A stretch of DNA of 36,547 bases from Candidatus Woesearchaeota archaeon (GCA_016192915.1 JACPTF010000017.1:1-36547), one strand, 5' to 3'; positions 7,068 through 16,009 are shown, counted from the first letter of the stretch. The notes: generated by a model not told the origin, from the sequence alone. Made by a program: numbers and translations.

Positions 7068-7085
7068 CCCTTTAACTAGCTAGTT
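7068..7085. promoter_or_regulatory. Palindromic site over the E2 promoter
   Basis: AACTAGCTAGTT (7074-7085) is a perfect 12-bp palindrome touching the TATA-like region of the E2 gene and facing the P-type ATPase promoter. It could be an operator. No regulator gene is adjacent. Confidence 0.4.
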
Positions 7086-7174
7086 TAATAGTTTTGCGGA
7101 TTTCAGGCAAAAACAGCGCAGAAAACCTTTTAAACCTGCCAGCGAGTGAAGGGTATTGAAGAGCATAAAAAAAG

Positions 7175-9835
7175 ATGGTGCAGCCGTTGACTGAATCGAC
7201 CAAATTAAGTGGACAGCACTACACAATGCCTATACACAGCGTCCTCCAAAAGCTCGACACTTCTGAAAAGGGGCTCAGCTCAGAGGAAGCCGCAAAAAGG
7301 CTTTCCGAATTCGGCGCAAATGAGCTGAAGGAAGGAAAAAAGGCATCAGCGCTTGAAATCTTCTTAAGGCAGTTTAAGAACGTCGTAATATGGATACTAA
7401 TTTTTGCCACAGTAATATCGGCATTCCTGAAGGAGTACATAGATGCAGTAGTGATACTGGTCATAATCGTGCTTATAGCAGTGCTGGGATTCGTGCAGGA
7501 GTTCCGCGCGGAAAAAGCCATAGAAGCGCTAAAAAAGCTGGCGCCGCTTAAGACAATTGCGCTCAGAAGCGGCCAGAAAAGGGAGATTGACGCGAAGGAC
7601 CTTGTTCCGGGAGACATAATCCTGCTCGAGACAGGGAACAAGGTACCAGCTGACGCGCTGCTGATTGAAGTGCACAACCTCCAGACACAGGAAGCCTCGC
7701 TTACCGGCGAATCCACGCCGATAGCCAAGGCCGTGTGCACACTCGCGGCAGAAACAAGCGTAGCAGACAGGAAAAATTGCGTTTTCTCCAGCACTGTTGT
7801 GGTAAGCGGAAAGGCCAAGGCGGTGGTCGCGGCAACCGGAATGCGAACCGAGATTGGAAAAATAGCGACAATGCTTAACGAAGTCAAGCCAGAGCCAACG
7901 CCCCTGCAGAAAAAGATGGACAGGCTAGGCACAACGCTCAGCAAGGCGGTTGTGGCAATTGCGGCGATAGTCCTGGTTGCGGGAATTATCTTCCAAAAAG
8001 CGCCAATGATTGACATGCTGCTGGTAGCGGTAGCAGTAGCAGTAGCGGCAATACCAGAAGGGCTGCCTGCCATAGTGACGCTGTCCCTTGCGCTGGGCAC
8101 GCAGAAAATGCTCAAAAGGCACGCGCTGATAAGGCGGCTGCCAAGCGTCGAAACACTGGGCTCAACCACCGTAATCTGCACTGACAAGACAGGAACGCTA
8201 ACAACAAACCAGATGACTGTCAGGAAGCTCTTTGCAAACGGAAAAATAACAGACGTAACCGGAGTGGGATATGAAACCAAGGGCGGGTTCCTGCGCGATG
8301 AAAAGCCAGCCAGGATTGATGACGAAACAAAGCTTCTCCTTAAGCTTGGCACGCTGAACAACAACGCAGAGCTAAAGGACGGCAGCGTGCTTGGCGACCC
8401 GACGGAAGGCGCGCTGATAGTAAGCGCGGCAAAGGCAGGCATGAGCAAGGCCAGCTTGGAAGCAGAATACATGCGCGTTGATGAGATAGAGTTCACCAGC
8501 GAAAGAAAAATCATGACAACAATCCACAAGCGGGATGGCAAAAAAATCGCCTACGTGAAGGGCGCGCCGGAAATCGTGCTCAAGGCCTGCAGCCACATAC
8601 TGCTGAAAGGCAGGGAGCTCAAGCTGACAGACAGCACAAGGAAGACCATACTGGACGTCAACAGGGGATTTGCCGATACGGCACTCAGGGTGCTGGGCTT
8701 TGCCTACAATCGGGCAGCTGGCAAGGCACCGGAAAAAGACCTGGTCTTTGTTGGCCTGCAGGCGATGATTGACCCGCCAAGAACTGAGGTAAAGGCTGCC
8801 ATAGAAAAATGCAGGCAGGCAGGAATCAGGGTCGTAATAATAACAGGCGACCACGAGTCAACAGCACAGGCAGTTGCAAGGGAAATAGGGCTGGAAGGCA
8901 AATCGCTCACAGGAGCGCAGCTTGACACCATAACCAACTTGGAGGAAATAGTTGAAGACGTGGCAGTGTTTGCAAGGGTCAACCCTGAGCACAAGATAAA
9001 GATAGTCAGCGCGCTAAAAAAGAAAGGGCATGTTGTCGCAATGACCGGGGACGGGGTTAACGACGCGCCTGCACTCAAGAAAGCGGACATAGGCATAGCA
9101 ATGGGAATAACAGGCACAGACGTCAGCAAGGAAGCAAGCGCAATGATACTTACCGACGACAACTTCGCCTCAATAGTCAACGCGGTTGAGGAGGGAAGAG
9201 GCGTCTACGACAACATAAGAAAATACATAGCATTCCTGCTCTCAGGGAACATAAGCGAAGTTCTGATAATAGTCCTTGGCATAATCTTCGGGCTCCCGCT
9301 GCCTCTCACGGCAACCCAGATACTTTTGATAAACCTTGTGACTGACGGCCTGCCAGCGCTCGCATTAAGCACAGACCCGTTCGAGCCCAACGCAATGACG
9401 AGAAAGCCGCGCAGGCAGGACGAGCCTGTCTACAGCGGGCTGAAGCCATTCCTCCTGTACTATCCGATCGTAATGACAGCAGCAGCGCTGGCAGTGTTCA
9501 GCTGGTTCTACTTCAAGCAAGGCAACTACCTGCAGGCGCAAACAGCAACGTTCCTGACCATAGGAATGTTTGAGCTCTACCAGGCTCTCGCGTCAAGGTC
9601 AACAATCTACCCCGCATTAAAAGTCGGAATATTCAAGAACAAGCTACTGGTGCTCGCTGTCCTGAGCTCATTCGCGTTCATCGCAGCAGGCATATTCATC
9701 CCGGCATTCGGCAAATACATAGACATGGTGCCGCTCAGCATTGGGCAATTTGCGTTCATATGCGCAATATCAAGCATGGGCGCAGTGATAATAGAGGTGT
9801 CAAAGTACCTGAACACCAGGAAAACACCAGGCTAA
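7175..9835 (+). CDS. Calcium-type P-type ATPase (P2)
   Basis: An 886-residue cation pump. In order: an N-terminal cation-ATPase domain; two helices; the actuator domain with SLTGES; M4 with the PEGLP ion-binding motif; phosphorylation site DKTGTLT; the nucleotide-binding domain with [25 protein letters not shown]; and a C-terminal block with SGNISE in M5 and [12 protein letters not shown] in M6. The residues forming SERCA calcium site II (E in PEGL, N in NLVTD, and the D) are present, so a single-site calcium or manganese exporter in the plasma membrane is likely. The calcium site I acidic residue of M8 is not evident. A TATA-like TTTTAAA at about 7130 precedes a short leader. Confidence 0.93.
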   Translation: MVQPLTESTKLSGQHYTMPIHSVLQKLDTSEKGLSSEEAAKRLSEFGANELKEGKKASALEIFLRQFKNVVIWILIFATVISAFLKEYIDAVVILVIIVLIAVLGFVQEFRAEKAIEALKKLAPLKTIALRSGQKREIDAKDLVPGDIILLETGNKVPADALLIEVHNLQTQEASLTGESTPIAKAVCTLAAETSVADRKNCVFSSTVVVSGKAKAVVAATGMRTEIGKIATMLNEVKPEPTPLQKKMDRLGTTLSKAVVAIAAIVLVAGIIFQKAPMIDMLLVAVAVAVAAIPEGLPAIVTLSLALGTQKMLKRHALIRRLPSVETLGSTTVICTDKTGTLTTNQMTVRKLFANGKITDVTGVGYETKGGFLRDEKPARIDDETKLLLKLGTLNNNAELKDGSVLGDPTEGALIVSAAKAGMSKASLEAEYMRVDEIEFTSERKIMTTIHKRDGKKIAYVKGAPEIVLKACSHILLKGRELKLTDSTRKTILDVNRGFADTALRVLGFAYNRAAGKAPEKDLVFVGLQAMIDPPRTEVKAAIEKCRQAGIRVVIITGDHESTAQAVAREIGLEGKSLTGAQLDTITNLEEIVEDVAVFARVNPEHKIKIVSALKKKGHVVAMTGDGVNDAPALKKADIGIAMGITGTDVSKEASAMILTDDNFASIVNAVEEGRGVYDNIRKYIAFLLSGNISEVLIIVLGIIFGLPLPLTATQILLINLVTDGLPALALSTDPFEPNAMTRKPRRQDEPVYSGLKPFLLYYPIVMTAAALAVFSWFYFKQGNYLQAQTATFLTIGMFELYQALASRSTIYPALKVGIFKNKLLVLAVLSSFAFIAAGIFIPAFGKYIDMVPLSIGQFAFICAISSMGAVIIEVSKYLNTRKTPG

Positions 9836-9962
9836 TACTTCGCCACCGTGCCCAGATCGCTGAGAAATCCGTTAAGCCCGAAACATAACAAAAAGATTTA
9901 AGTAGGATAAAGCACTATCCATCTTCAAGCGTGAGGTGTGCCGTTTTAGGGGTTGAACGGTC

Positions 9963-10241
9963 ATGGCTGGTTTAAAGGTGTTAAAGAAAAAGTTTTTAAA
10001 GGGTACTAGCTCAGATAGAGCTATGAAAAAAGAGGAGGTTGTGTTGCGACCTTCAGGCTTGTCTATGCTTAGTCAAGATGAATTAGTTGAATATCAAGGT
10101 AAATGCTTGGGGATAGTCGAAGGTAAGGTTAAATTCTCTGATGCTGATGCCGATAAGGTACTTCGTGGGCTAATGAGTGTTAAGAGTGAGGATAAAGTAT
10201 TTACGTGTGTGCCTAATATTAAAGCTACCATGGTAAAGTAA
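9963..10241 (+). CDS. DUF5678-like small protein
   Basis: A 92-residue protein. The C-terminal half, from ELVEYQGKCLGIVEGKVKFS through ADKVLRGLM to VFTCVPNIK, resembles DUF5678: a short beta-rich domain with a yeGk-x-vaiv-x-gki pattern and a final strand ending in a VP motif. The N-terminus is basic. Function is unknown. In other genomes DUF5678 proteins sit next to retropepsin-like proteases, and that is the case here: the next gene starts 2 bases after this stop. The TATA-like AAGATTTAAG near 9892 gives a leader with a CCGTT/AACGG hairpin. Codon use is AT-richer than the surrounding genes. Confidence 0.65.
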   Translation: MAGLKVLKKKFLKGTSSDRAMKKEEVVLRPSGLSMLSQDELVEYQGKCLGIVEGKVKFSDADADKVLRGLMSVKSEDKVFTCVPNIKATMVK

Positions 10242-10243
10242 AA

Positions 10244-10747
10244 ATGAGTATACCCTTTTCTTATCAGGCGTTCCCCCCTTTGAGTCCGGAACCGAGGCTA
10301 CGACCTATAATCAGAGTGACGTTAAAATATGGAGATACAGTCCAAGACTTCGATGCGCTTGTTGATTCCGGCTCAGATGTTACATTATCATACGTAACTC
10401 TGGGAGTACCTATGGGTTTGAAACTGAATTATGATGATACTGCCAAAAAGAAAATTGAAACTTTAACTGGCTTGCCATTTGACCATACTATTAATGGTTT
10501 GGGAAAAGAGCCTGTTAAGGTTTGTGTTGTACCTGCTAAGTTGGTGATATACGGAAAGGAAATCACAGCAAGTATTCATTGGATTAAGGAGGATTTTAAC
10601 TCTGCTACTGACTTTTCAATTGTGCTTGGACAAGATACAATCTTTTCTTTGTTTGATATACATTTTTCAAAGAGGCAGCATAAGTTCTTTCTTAATGAAA
10701 AAGTTTTAACACCCGATAACTCAAATAATCCCCCCCTTCAAAAATAG
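10244..10747 (+). CDS. Retropepsin-like aspartic protease
   Basis: A 167-residue single-domain clan AA aspartic protease. It has the catalytic FDALVDSGSDVTL motif (D-S/T-G) about a third of the way in, and the C-terminal VLGQDTIFSLFDIHFSKRQH hydrophobic-Gly motif typical of retropepsins, where two monomers form one active site. It has no signal peptide or membrane helix. It follows the DUF5678-like gene by 2 bases and is probably translated with it. It ends in TAG, the only confident TAG stop I noted in this window, and it is AT-rich, both suggesting acquired DNA. The target is unknown. Confidence 0.75.
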   Translation: MSIPFSYQAFPPLSPEPRLRPIIRVTLKYGDTVQDFDALVDSGSDVTLSYVTLGVPMGLKLNYDDTAKKKIETLTGLPFDHTINGLGKEPVKVCVVPAKLVIYGKEITASIHWIKEDFNSATDFSIVLGQDTIFSLFDIHFSKRQHKFFLNEKVLTPDNSNNPPLQK

Positions 10748-10835
10748 GCACTCTCGGGTATATGTGAATTGCAGACAAGTAATCAGGTGATTATTTACAA
10801 AAGGTTTTTATTCCGAATAGTGAAATCGGACTTTT

Positions 10836-11594
10836 ATGAAGAATTCCTGGTTGGCGGCTGCATTAGCCTTTTTCTTGTTTCCTTTTTCCGCAGGCTATAT
10901 TTATTTAAAAAGATGGTTAGATGCAGCAGTATGGATAACTATTGTGTGGTTGTTGATAGCATTTGATAAATCGTCCTTCTTAGTCCTCATAATTCCATTT
11001 ACCACTTGGGACTGTTATAGAACCGCCAAAAAAGACAATCAAAAAGCTATGGAACTTGCTAAAGAAACTGAAAGAAAGAAGAAGTTGGCCAACCTTGAAA
11101 AAAATAAAAAATTAGCGATAGCTAAATTTGAAACTGAACAGAAAGCCAAAGGCTTAATTAAATTTAACGGTAAATGGGGTACGCCTGAACAAGTTAAGAA
11201 GTGGAAGGAAGTAGAAATTGGTCTCGACAAAAACTTTGCACACCTATCTCACTTTGAATTTGAAGAGTTTATTGGTGAGCTTTTTAGGAAAATGCGGTAT
11301 AACGCAGTTGTAACAAGAAAAACAGGAGATTTCGGCATAGATGTCATAGCCAAAAACTCAAAGGATACAATTGCTATTCAGGTAAAGCAAAACTCTGCAG
11401 GCAATCACGTTGGCGCTGTAACTGTACAGAATGTTCTTGGCTCAATGTGGCAGTACAAAGCCAATAAGGCCATCATAATCACAACGTCTGACTTTACTGT
11501 TCAAGCAGAACAGCAAGCTAAAGAAGCACCAGTTGAGCTTTGGAATAAGAGGCTTCTGCATGAAATGGTTAGAAAATACTTTATAGACAAATGA
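10836..11594 (+). CDS. Membrane-anchored Mrr-like restriction endonuclease
   Basis: A 252-residue protein. Two transmembrane helices lie at about residues 4-23 and 30-55, followed by a charged helical linker rich in Lys and Glu (about 65-110). The C-terminal third is an Mrr-type nuclease domain: HFEFEEFIGELFRKMRY, TGDFGIDVIA and IAIQVKQ form the D-x-n-Q-x-K catalytic core of the PD-(D/E)XK fold. Such nucleases cut modified or foreign DNA. Membrane anchoring suggests action on incoming DNA. A TATA box near 10804-10812 lies about 27 bases before the ATG. It belongs to the same AT-rich island as the two upstream genes. Confidence 0.8.
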   Translation: MKNSWLAAALAFFLFPFSAGYIYLKRWLDAAVWITIVWLLIAFDKSSFLVLIIPFTTWDCYRTAKKDNQKAMELAKETERKKKLANLEKNKKLAIAKFETEQKAKGLIKFNGKWGTPEQVKKWKEVEIGLDKNFAHLSHFEFEEFIGELFRKMRYNAVVTRKTGDFGIDVIAKNSKDTIAIQVKQNSAGNHVGAVTVQNVLGSMWQYKANKAIIITTSDFTVQAEQQAKEAPVELWNKRLLHEMVRKYFIDK

Positions 11595-11661
11595 AGAGTC
11601 GCTTGTTTGCGGGGGTTATCACATAATTCTTAAATTGTGACTGCCAAAAATAAACCAGACC

Positions 11662-12630
11662 TCAAAAGCTAGCCGCCGTCTCAATTGCAGCCACAATCCG
11701 CTCTATGCTCGGAAGATAATGGTCCTCAAGCTTGTAAAGCGGGAAGATGGTGTCAAACCCTGCCACCCTTATTACGGGCGCCTGCAGGCTTGACAAAGCA
11801 CTGTCATTAATCTGGGCAATGATTTCAGATGAGAGGCCGCCGGTTCTCGGCGCTTCCTGGACCACAACGCATCGCCCGGTTTTTTTCACAGAAGCAATTA
11901 TGGTATCAGCATCAAGCGGCTTCAAGGTGCGCAGGTCAATGAGCTCAACATCAACACTTGTATGAGCAAGGGCGAGCTTGGCCTGCTGCAGCATCGAGCC
12001 CCAGCTGATGACTGTAACCTGGCTGCCTGCCCTGACAACCTTTGCCTTCCCAAGCGGGACAGTGTATGACCCTTCCGGAACATCCTCCTTCACAGCACGG
12101 TAAAGCCTGCTTGGCTCCATAAACACAACCGGGTTATCGTCCTTTATTGCACTGATGAGAAGGCCCTTCGCATCGTAAGGGCTTGACGGGATAACAACCT
12201 TCAACCCTGGAGTGTGAACGTAAATCGCTTCCAGGCTCTCGGAATGGTGCTCCAATGCGCGGATTCCGCCACTGTAAGGCGTCCTCACAACAAGAGGGCA
12301 GGTGAAGCTGCCACGGCTTCTGGTTCGGATTCTTGCAGCATGGTTAATCAGCTGGGCAAAGGCCATGTAAAGAAAGCCTGAAAACTGAATCTCAGGAACA
12401 GGCCGCAAGCCGGCAGCGGCCATGCCAATTGAAACGCCAATAATTGCTGACTCAGCAAGGGGCGTGTCCACTACACGCTGCCCGCCAAACTGCTTAAGCA
12501 AGCCCTCAGTAGCCCTGAAGACACCGCCGTCAACGCCAACATCCTCGCCAAGGACAACCACTCTTGCATCATCAGCCAGGGCGCACTTCAAGCCCGAATT
12601 CACCGCCTGAATAAGATTCATCACTGCCAT
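11662..12630 (-). CDS. 2-oxoacid dehydrogenase E1 beta subunit
   Basis: A 322-residue transketolase-like subunit. It begins MAVMNLIQAVNSGLKCAL and contains VLGEDVGVDGGVFRAT, the DTPLAESAIIGVSIGMA helix and the YSGGIRALEHHSES loop, all typical of PDH/BCKDH E1-beta. With the alpha subunit it forms the heterotetramer that decarboxylates a 2-oxoacid on thiamine diphosphate and acylates the lipoyl arm of E2. The sequence does not distinguish pyruvate from branched-chain substrates. It is the last gene of the thioredoxin-like / lipA / E1-alpha / E1-beta operon, 6 bases after E1-alpha. It is convergent with the nuclease gene. Confidence 0.93.
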   Translation of the reverse strand: MAVMNLIQAVNSGLKCALADDARVVVLGEDVGVDGGVFRATEGLLKQFGGQRVVDTPLAESAIIGVSIGMAAAGLRPVPEIQFSGFLYMAFAQLINHAARIRTRSRGSFTCPLVVRTPYSGGIRALEHHSESLEAIYVHTPGLKVVIPSSPYDAKGLLISAIKDDNPVVFMEPSRLYRAVKEDVPEGSYTVPLGKAKVVRAGSQVTVISWGSMLQQAKLALAHTSVDVELIDLRTLKPLDADTIIASVKKTGRCVVVQEAPRTGGLSSEIIAQINDSALSSLQAPVIRVAGFDTIFPLYKLEDHYLPSIERIVAAIETAASF

Positions 12631-12636
12631 CTTAAT

Positions 12637-13713
12637 TTACCTGCCTTCAATCAGCTTTTTGTAGTCATCCATCTGCTGCTGCAAAAGCTGCGGCATCTCC
12701 GAATACGTGTACTTGAAAATGTCATCAACATCAGCCCTGGGAACTTTTTCGTACTCGCCAACAGCAGAGGAAACCCGCCTTTCAGCCCGGACAAAAAGCT
12801 CCCCCTCTTTTTTTGCATTCCAAAGCTTCCTTAACTCCAGGAACCTCCTGAAGCGCAGCACAGGGTCCTTCTTTCGCCAGGCAGCGACTTCTGCCTCTGA
12901 GCGGTACTTTGAGGCGTCATCGCTTGTTGTGTGGTTACCCAAGCGGTAAGTAAAGCACTCGATAAGCGTGGGACCTTCTCCAAGGTAAGCCTTCTTAACT
13001 GCAGCTGCTGCAGCTGAGTACACAGCGAGGATGTCGTTGCCATCCACCCTGACGCCCTCAAAGCCAAAGCCAACAGCCCTCTGTGCAAGTGTTTCGGCAG
13101 CGGTTTGCTGCTTCACCGGAACAGAGATAGCATACTGGTTGTTCTGGCACAGGAAAATAACCGGCGCCTTGAAAACTCCTGCAAAGTTAAATGCCTCATT
13201 CATGTCGCCCTCAGACGAAGCGCCATCCCCAAGGCACGCCAAAGTTGCGAATTTCCTTTTCGTTATCGTTGCCGCCATTGCTGCGCCTACTGCGTGCAAG
13301 CCCTGAGTCCCAACAGGGATGGCGATTGGAAAATTGTTAACGCCCTTTGGAGGAATGCTGCCGCGCTCATCACCACCGAAGTACTGGAAGAGCCTCACCA
13401 TAGGCTGATTCCTGACAACCAAAACAGCAGCGTCACGATAAGTGGGAAAAACCCAGTCAGAGCCGCCAAGGGCGTACGCTGCCCCCACCTGTGCGGCCTC
13501 CTGGCCCAAAAAAGAAGCATAAGTGCCCAATCTTCCCTGCCGCTGCAACGAAAGGGCTTTCTCGTCAAACTTCCTGCACAGAACCATCAGCTCATAAAGC
13601 TCAACAAGCTGCTTTGGGGAAAGCTTTGGCATAAGCTTGGCATCACACTTTCCGCTCTCATCAAGAACCTGCAGATATTTTACAGTGAACGTCTTTAAGA
13701 CTTTCTCCGCCAT
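12637..13713 (-). CDS. 2-oxoacid dehydrogenase E1 alpha subunit
   Basis: A 358-residue TPP-binding subunit. The thiamine diphosphate motif is clear: CLGDGASSEGDMNEAFNF followed by the NNQ of LCQNNQYA (G-D-G ... N-N). The RLGNHTTSDDASKYR loop is the family's phosphorylation-loop equivalent, ordering the active site, and upstream is YRDAAVLVVR. It pairs with the E1-beta gene that follows at once. Its ATG starts 1 base after the lipA stop, so the genes are translationally linked and the cofactor-making enzyme is expressed with its client complex. Confidence 0.94.
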   Translation of the reverse strand: MAEKVLKTFTVKYLQVLDESGKCDAKLMPKLSPKQLVELYELMVLCRKFDEKALSLQRQGRLGTYASFLGQEAAQVGAAYALGGSDWVFPTYRDAAVLVVRNQPMVRLFQYFGGDERGSIPPKGVNNFPIAIPVGTQGLHAVGAAMAATITKRKFATLACLGDGASSEGDMNEAFNFAGVFKAPVIFLCQNNQYAISVPVKQQTAAETLAQRAVGFGFEGVRVDGNDILAVYSAAAAAVKKAYLGEGPTLIECFTYRLGNHTTSDDASKYRSEAEVAAWRKKDPVLRFRRFLELRKLWNAKKEGELFVRAERRVSSAVGEYEKVPRADVDDIFKYTYSEMPQLLQQQMDDYKKLIEGR

Positions 13714-13714
13714 T

Positions 13715-14668
13715 TTAGCTGTAATCCTCCAAATCCTTTGCTTTCAAAACATTCTTCACAAAAAGCTCCCCTGCACGGTAAGAGCTACGGACAAAGGGGC
13801 CTGCAGCAACGTACTTGAAGCCCAGGCTCTCACCAGCAAGTTTCAGCTTATTAAACCTTTCTGGCGCGATGTATTCTGCAACAGGAAGATGCAAAGCGCT
13901 CGGCCTAAGATACTGGCCAAGCGTAAGGATATCAACGCCCACTGCCAGAAGGTCATTCATCGCCAGAATAACCTCCTCCTCAGTTTCTCCCAGCCCAAGC
14001 ATGATTGAGGATTTTGTGAACACTTTAGGATTAATCTCCTTTATTGTTGCCAACACTGACAACGACTGCTCATAACCTGCCCTTGGGTCCCTCACTTTCC
14101 CCTGCAGCCGCCTGACCGTCTCGAGGTTGTGGCCAAAGACGTCAGGACCAGCTTCAACAACGGTTCGTATGCATTCGTTGCTACCGCGAAAGTCAGGAGT
14201 AAGCACCTCAACCATTATGCCATGCACGGCCTTTTTTACTTCCTTCACACAGCTTGCGAAATGCCCTGCCCCCTGGTCAGGAATATCATCGCGGTCAACT
14301 GATGTAATCACGATGTAATCAATCTTATCGCTGCTGCCAAGCTGGTTCATCTCCTTAATACACATGGCAAGCATGGAAGGCTCTGCCTTGTTGACAATCC
14401 CTCTTGGATTCCCAGTCTTCACCGCACAGAACTTGCAGCCTCTGGTGCACGTATCGCCAAGAACCATAAAAGTAGCGGTTCCCCCACTCCAGCACTCTGA
14501 CATGTTAGGGCAGTGCGCCTCCTCGCAGACAGTGTGCAGCCCAAAATGCGCAACAAGCTCCTTCAGCTCTGCAAATGTCTCTGTCGGAGGCCTAATCTTA
14601 AGCCAGCCCGGCTTGCCGCCATAAACGTGAGTTGATTCTGCCGCCAATTGAATCCGCATGTTACACAC
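13715..14668 (-). CDS. lipA: Lipoyl synthase
   Basis: A 317-residue radical SAM enzyme that inserts two sulfurs into octanoyl groups. Both iron-sulfur motifs are present: CEEAHCPNMSEC (auxiliary cluster, C-x4-C-x5-C) and CTRGCKFC (radical SAM C-x3-C-x2-C). The C-terminal RSSYRAGE serine that ligates the auxiliary cluster is also there. The N-terminus has PGWLKIRPP as in other LipA proteins. The start could be the ATG at 14668 or the one at 14659. No LipB octanoyltransferase is in the window; LplA could load octanoate. The gene follows a thioredoxin-like gene by 29 bases and precedes E1-alpha. Confidence 0.95.
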   Translation of the reverse strand: MCNMRIQLAAESTHVYGGKPGWLKIRPPTETFAELKELVAHFGLHTVCEEAHCPNMSECWSGGTATFMVLGDTCTRGCKFCAVKTGNPRGIVNKAEPSMLAMCIKEMNQLGSSDKIDYIVITSVDRDDIPDQGAGHFASCVKEVKKAVHGIMVEVLTPDFRGSNECIRTVVEAGPDVFGHNLETVRRLQGKVRDPRAGYEQSLSVLATIKEINPKVFTKSSIMLGLGETEEEVILAMNDLLAVGVDILTLGQYLRPSALHLPVAEYIAPERFNKLKLAGESLGFKYVAAGPFVRSSYRAGELFVKNVLKAKDLEDYS

Positions 14669-14697
14669 CGTTGCAGCCGCACTAAACAGCCGGTCAC

Positions 14698-14970
14698 TCA
14701 GCTAAGAGCCCATTCTTTAAGCTTCCCGTATTTTGTGTTGCCGCAAATCCACTTACCGCTTTTCTCATTGAAGAAAAAAGGGATGCCGCCGCACCTGCCA
14801 GCGTCAAGCTTCTGAAGAAAAGCCATATTCTCAGAGTTATGCCAGACCTCAAGCTTCTCAACCTTCACGCCAAGCTCCTTCTCCAGCTTCTCAACCAAAG
14901 GGTTCATCTCGTGGCAATGCGTGCACTCAGTGCCCGTAAACATTATCAGCCTTTTGCCATTCTCAGCCAT
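14698..14970 (-). CDS. Thioredoxin/glutaredoxin-like protein
   Basis: A 90-residue thioredoxin fold with ECTHCHEMNPLVEKLEKEL at residues 14-32, a C-x2-C redox site (CTHC), and a cis-proline region at GIPFFFN. It is shorter than classical thioredoxin. It is the first gene of the lipA / E1-alpha / E1-beta operon, so it may supply electrons or handle sulfur for the lipoyl pathway or reduce the complex; that is inference from position. The TATA box lies in the duplicated 43-bp segment at 15001-15044, about 30 bases upstream. Confidence 0.82.
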   Translation of the reverse strand: MAENGKRLIMFTGTECTHCHEMNPLVEKLEKELGVKVEKLEVWHNSENMAFLQKLDAGRCGGIPFFFNEKSGKWICGNTKYGKLKEWALS

Positions 14971-15000
14971 TACAATTTCACCACAATTTGCAACGATTAA

Positions 15001-15044
15001 CCTATTAAAAAGCGTTATTAAAAAGCTTTCTGTAGGGCTAAAAA
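15001..15044 (-). promoter_or_regulatory. Duplicated promoter segment, copy 1
   Basis: On the minus strand it contains two TATA-like boxes, GCTTTTTAATAACG and GCTTTTTAATAGG. The second lies about 30 bases upstream of the thioredoxin-like start. It matches the segment at 15514-15556 over 43 bases with two differences. Confidence 0.75.
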
Positions 15045-15049
15045 TTCCA

Positions 15050-15484
15050 TCATACTGAACTCGAAGGGGGCATGGCGGAAGAAGGGCTAAAGTAGTCTTT
15101 AATGCTGCCGTTTTTCACGACCATGGCAATGCCATTATCAAACCTGACGTAATTAATGGTCCTTGCCCTGTATCTCGCACTAATGCCAGCAGTGCAGTCA
15201 TGAGGATGATTCGGCAAACCCATAAGAAAAGGCTTCAGATCACGCACAAATTCAGAGTTATACATGATAAAGAAGCTAAGTAATGGCGAAATAGTGCCAT
15301 CCTTGAAGGCCATATGACACTCAAGACTAAGGCTATTGCTAATGAAAAACGATGCGGCAGGCTTGCAAGTAAGCGCGCCTCTAAGAACATACAGACGGCG
15401 CTGGGTCATTGGCGTAAATGACTCTGACACTTTAACGTCAAGAGCCTCCCATTCCGAAATTTTATCTGGCGTGGTTACAGCCAT
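15050..15484 (-). CDS. Hypothetical protein, tandem copy 1
   Basis: A 144-residue protein I do not recognise. It has no signal peptide or clear membrane helix. It is rich in beta-strand patterns: RRLYVLRGALT, FFISNSLSLECHMAF, SPLLSFFIMY and INYVRFDNGIAMVV. It is driven by the duplicated promoter segment at 15514-15556. Its C-terminal pattern (Y-hydrophobic-basic, then A-M-V-V) parallels the end of the neighbouring 15569-15976 protein, and both genes end just beyond a copy of the same 43-bp repeat. They are probably diverged paralogues from a tandem duplication. No function is proposed. Confidence 0.6.
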   Translation of the reverse strand: MAVTTPDKISEWEALDVKVSESFTPMTQRRLYVLRGALTCKPAASFFISNSLSLECHMAFKDGTISPLLSFFIMYNSEFVRDLKPFLMGLPNHPHDCTAGISARYRARTINYVRFDNGIAMVVKNGSIKDYFSPSSAMPPSSSV

Positions 15485-15513
15485 TAAAACCCACCTCTTC
15501 CCACAATACGCTG

Positions 15514-15556
15514 CCTATTAAAAAGCATTATTAAAAAGCTTTCTGTAGCGCTAAAA
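15514..15556 (-). promoter_or_regulatory. Duplicated promoter segment, copy 2
   Basis: It holds the same paired TATA-like boxes as the segment at 15001-15044. The proximal one is about 33 bases upstream of the 15484 start codon. Two bases differ between the copies (G/A and G/C). It also lies just after the stop of the 15569-15976 gene. Confidence 0.75.
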
Positions 15557-15568
15557 GAAAAATCAGGG

Positions 15569-15976
15569 CTAAGCCGGGGCGGCCGAATAAAAAACGGCCT
15601 TCCTCCTAAAGATAACCGCTTCAAGCGTCTCAACCTTCAGATAGCCCACACTTTTCTGTGTAAAAATCTCCCCATAAAGCCTAATTCCAACAACGCCTTC
15701 AAGGCCTTTGCCGCTATTCTGATTAAGAAATTCTGCAATGCTTCTCTCATTGACCTGCGGCTTTCCCACCCTTAGAAGAAGAATGCATGGCAACTTCTCG
15801 CCGTTTGACAAGCCGACAGACAACCGAATTTCGGTAGCCTCGTAATCATTAGTTGAACTCGACAAAGGTGTAATGCCTGAAACCTGAAGGCAAAAATGCC
15901 CTTTTGTTGCGCCTATAACCTTAGCAGGATCTGAAAGGGGCAGATTACGCCAGTATTCAACACTTTCATCAACCAT
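15569..15976 (-). CDS. Hypothetical protein, tandem copy 2
   Basis: A 135-residue protein of unknown function with strand patterns ATEIRLSVGL, LPCILLLRVG, GVVGIRLYGEIF and LEAVIFRRKAV. The Met at 15976 is chosen because a TATA-like TTTTTTTATT lies about 28 bases upstream. The frame is open for another 149 codons, but those would run through tRNA-Ile and part of tRNA-Gly, so they are rejected. Secondary-structure order and the C-terminal end resemble the 15050-15484 protein. Together with the shared 43-bp repeats this suggests a tandem gene duplication. Confidence 0.6.
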   Translation of the reverse strand: MVDESVEYWRNLPLSDPAKVIGATKGHFCLQVSGITPLSSSTNDYEATEIRLSVGLSNGEKLPCILLLRVGKPQVNERSIAEFLNQNSGKGLEGVVGIRLYGEIFTQKSVGYLKVETLEAVIFRRKAVFYSAAPA

Positions 15977-16009
15977 AAGAATCAGCTCAACGCGCAATGA
16001 ATAAAAAAA

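Noticed and set aside
7219-8541. A 440-codon open frame on the minus strand
   Set aside because: It is entirely antisense to the P-type ATPase, whose motifs are intact; its Ser/Ala/Thr-rich translation is a codon shadow.
10769-10966. A 65-codon open frame on the plus strand
   Set aside because: It overlaps the Mrr-like gene in another frame and crosses its TATA box; no domain.
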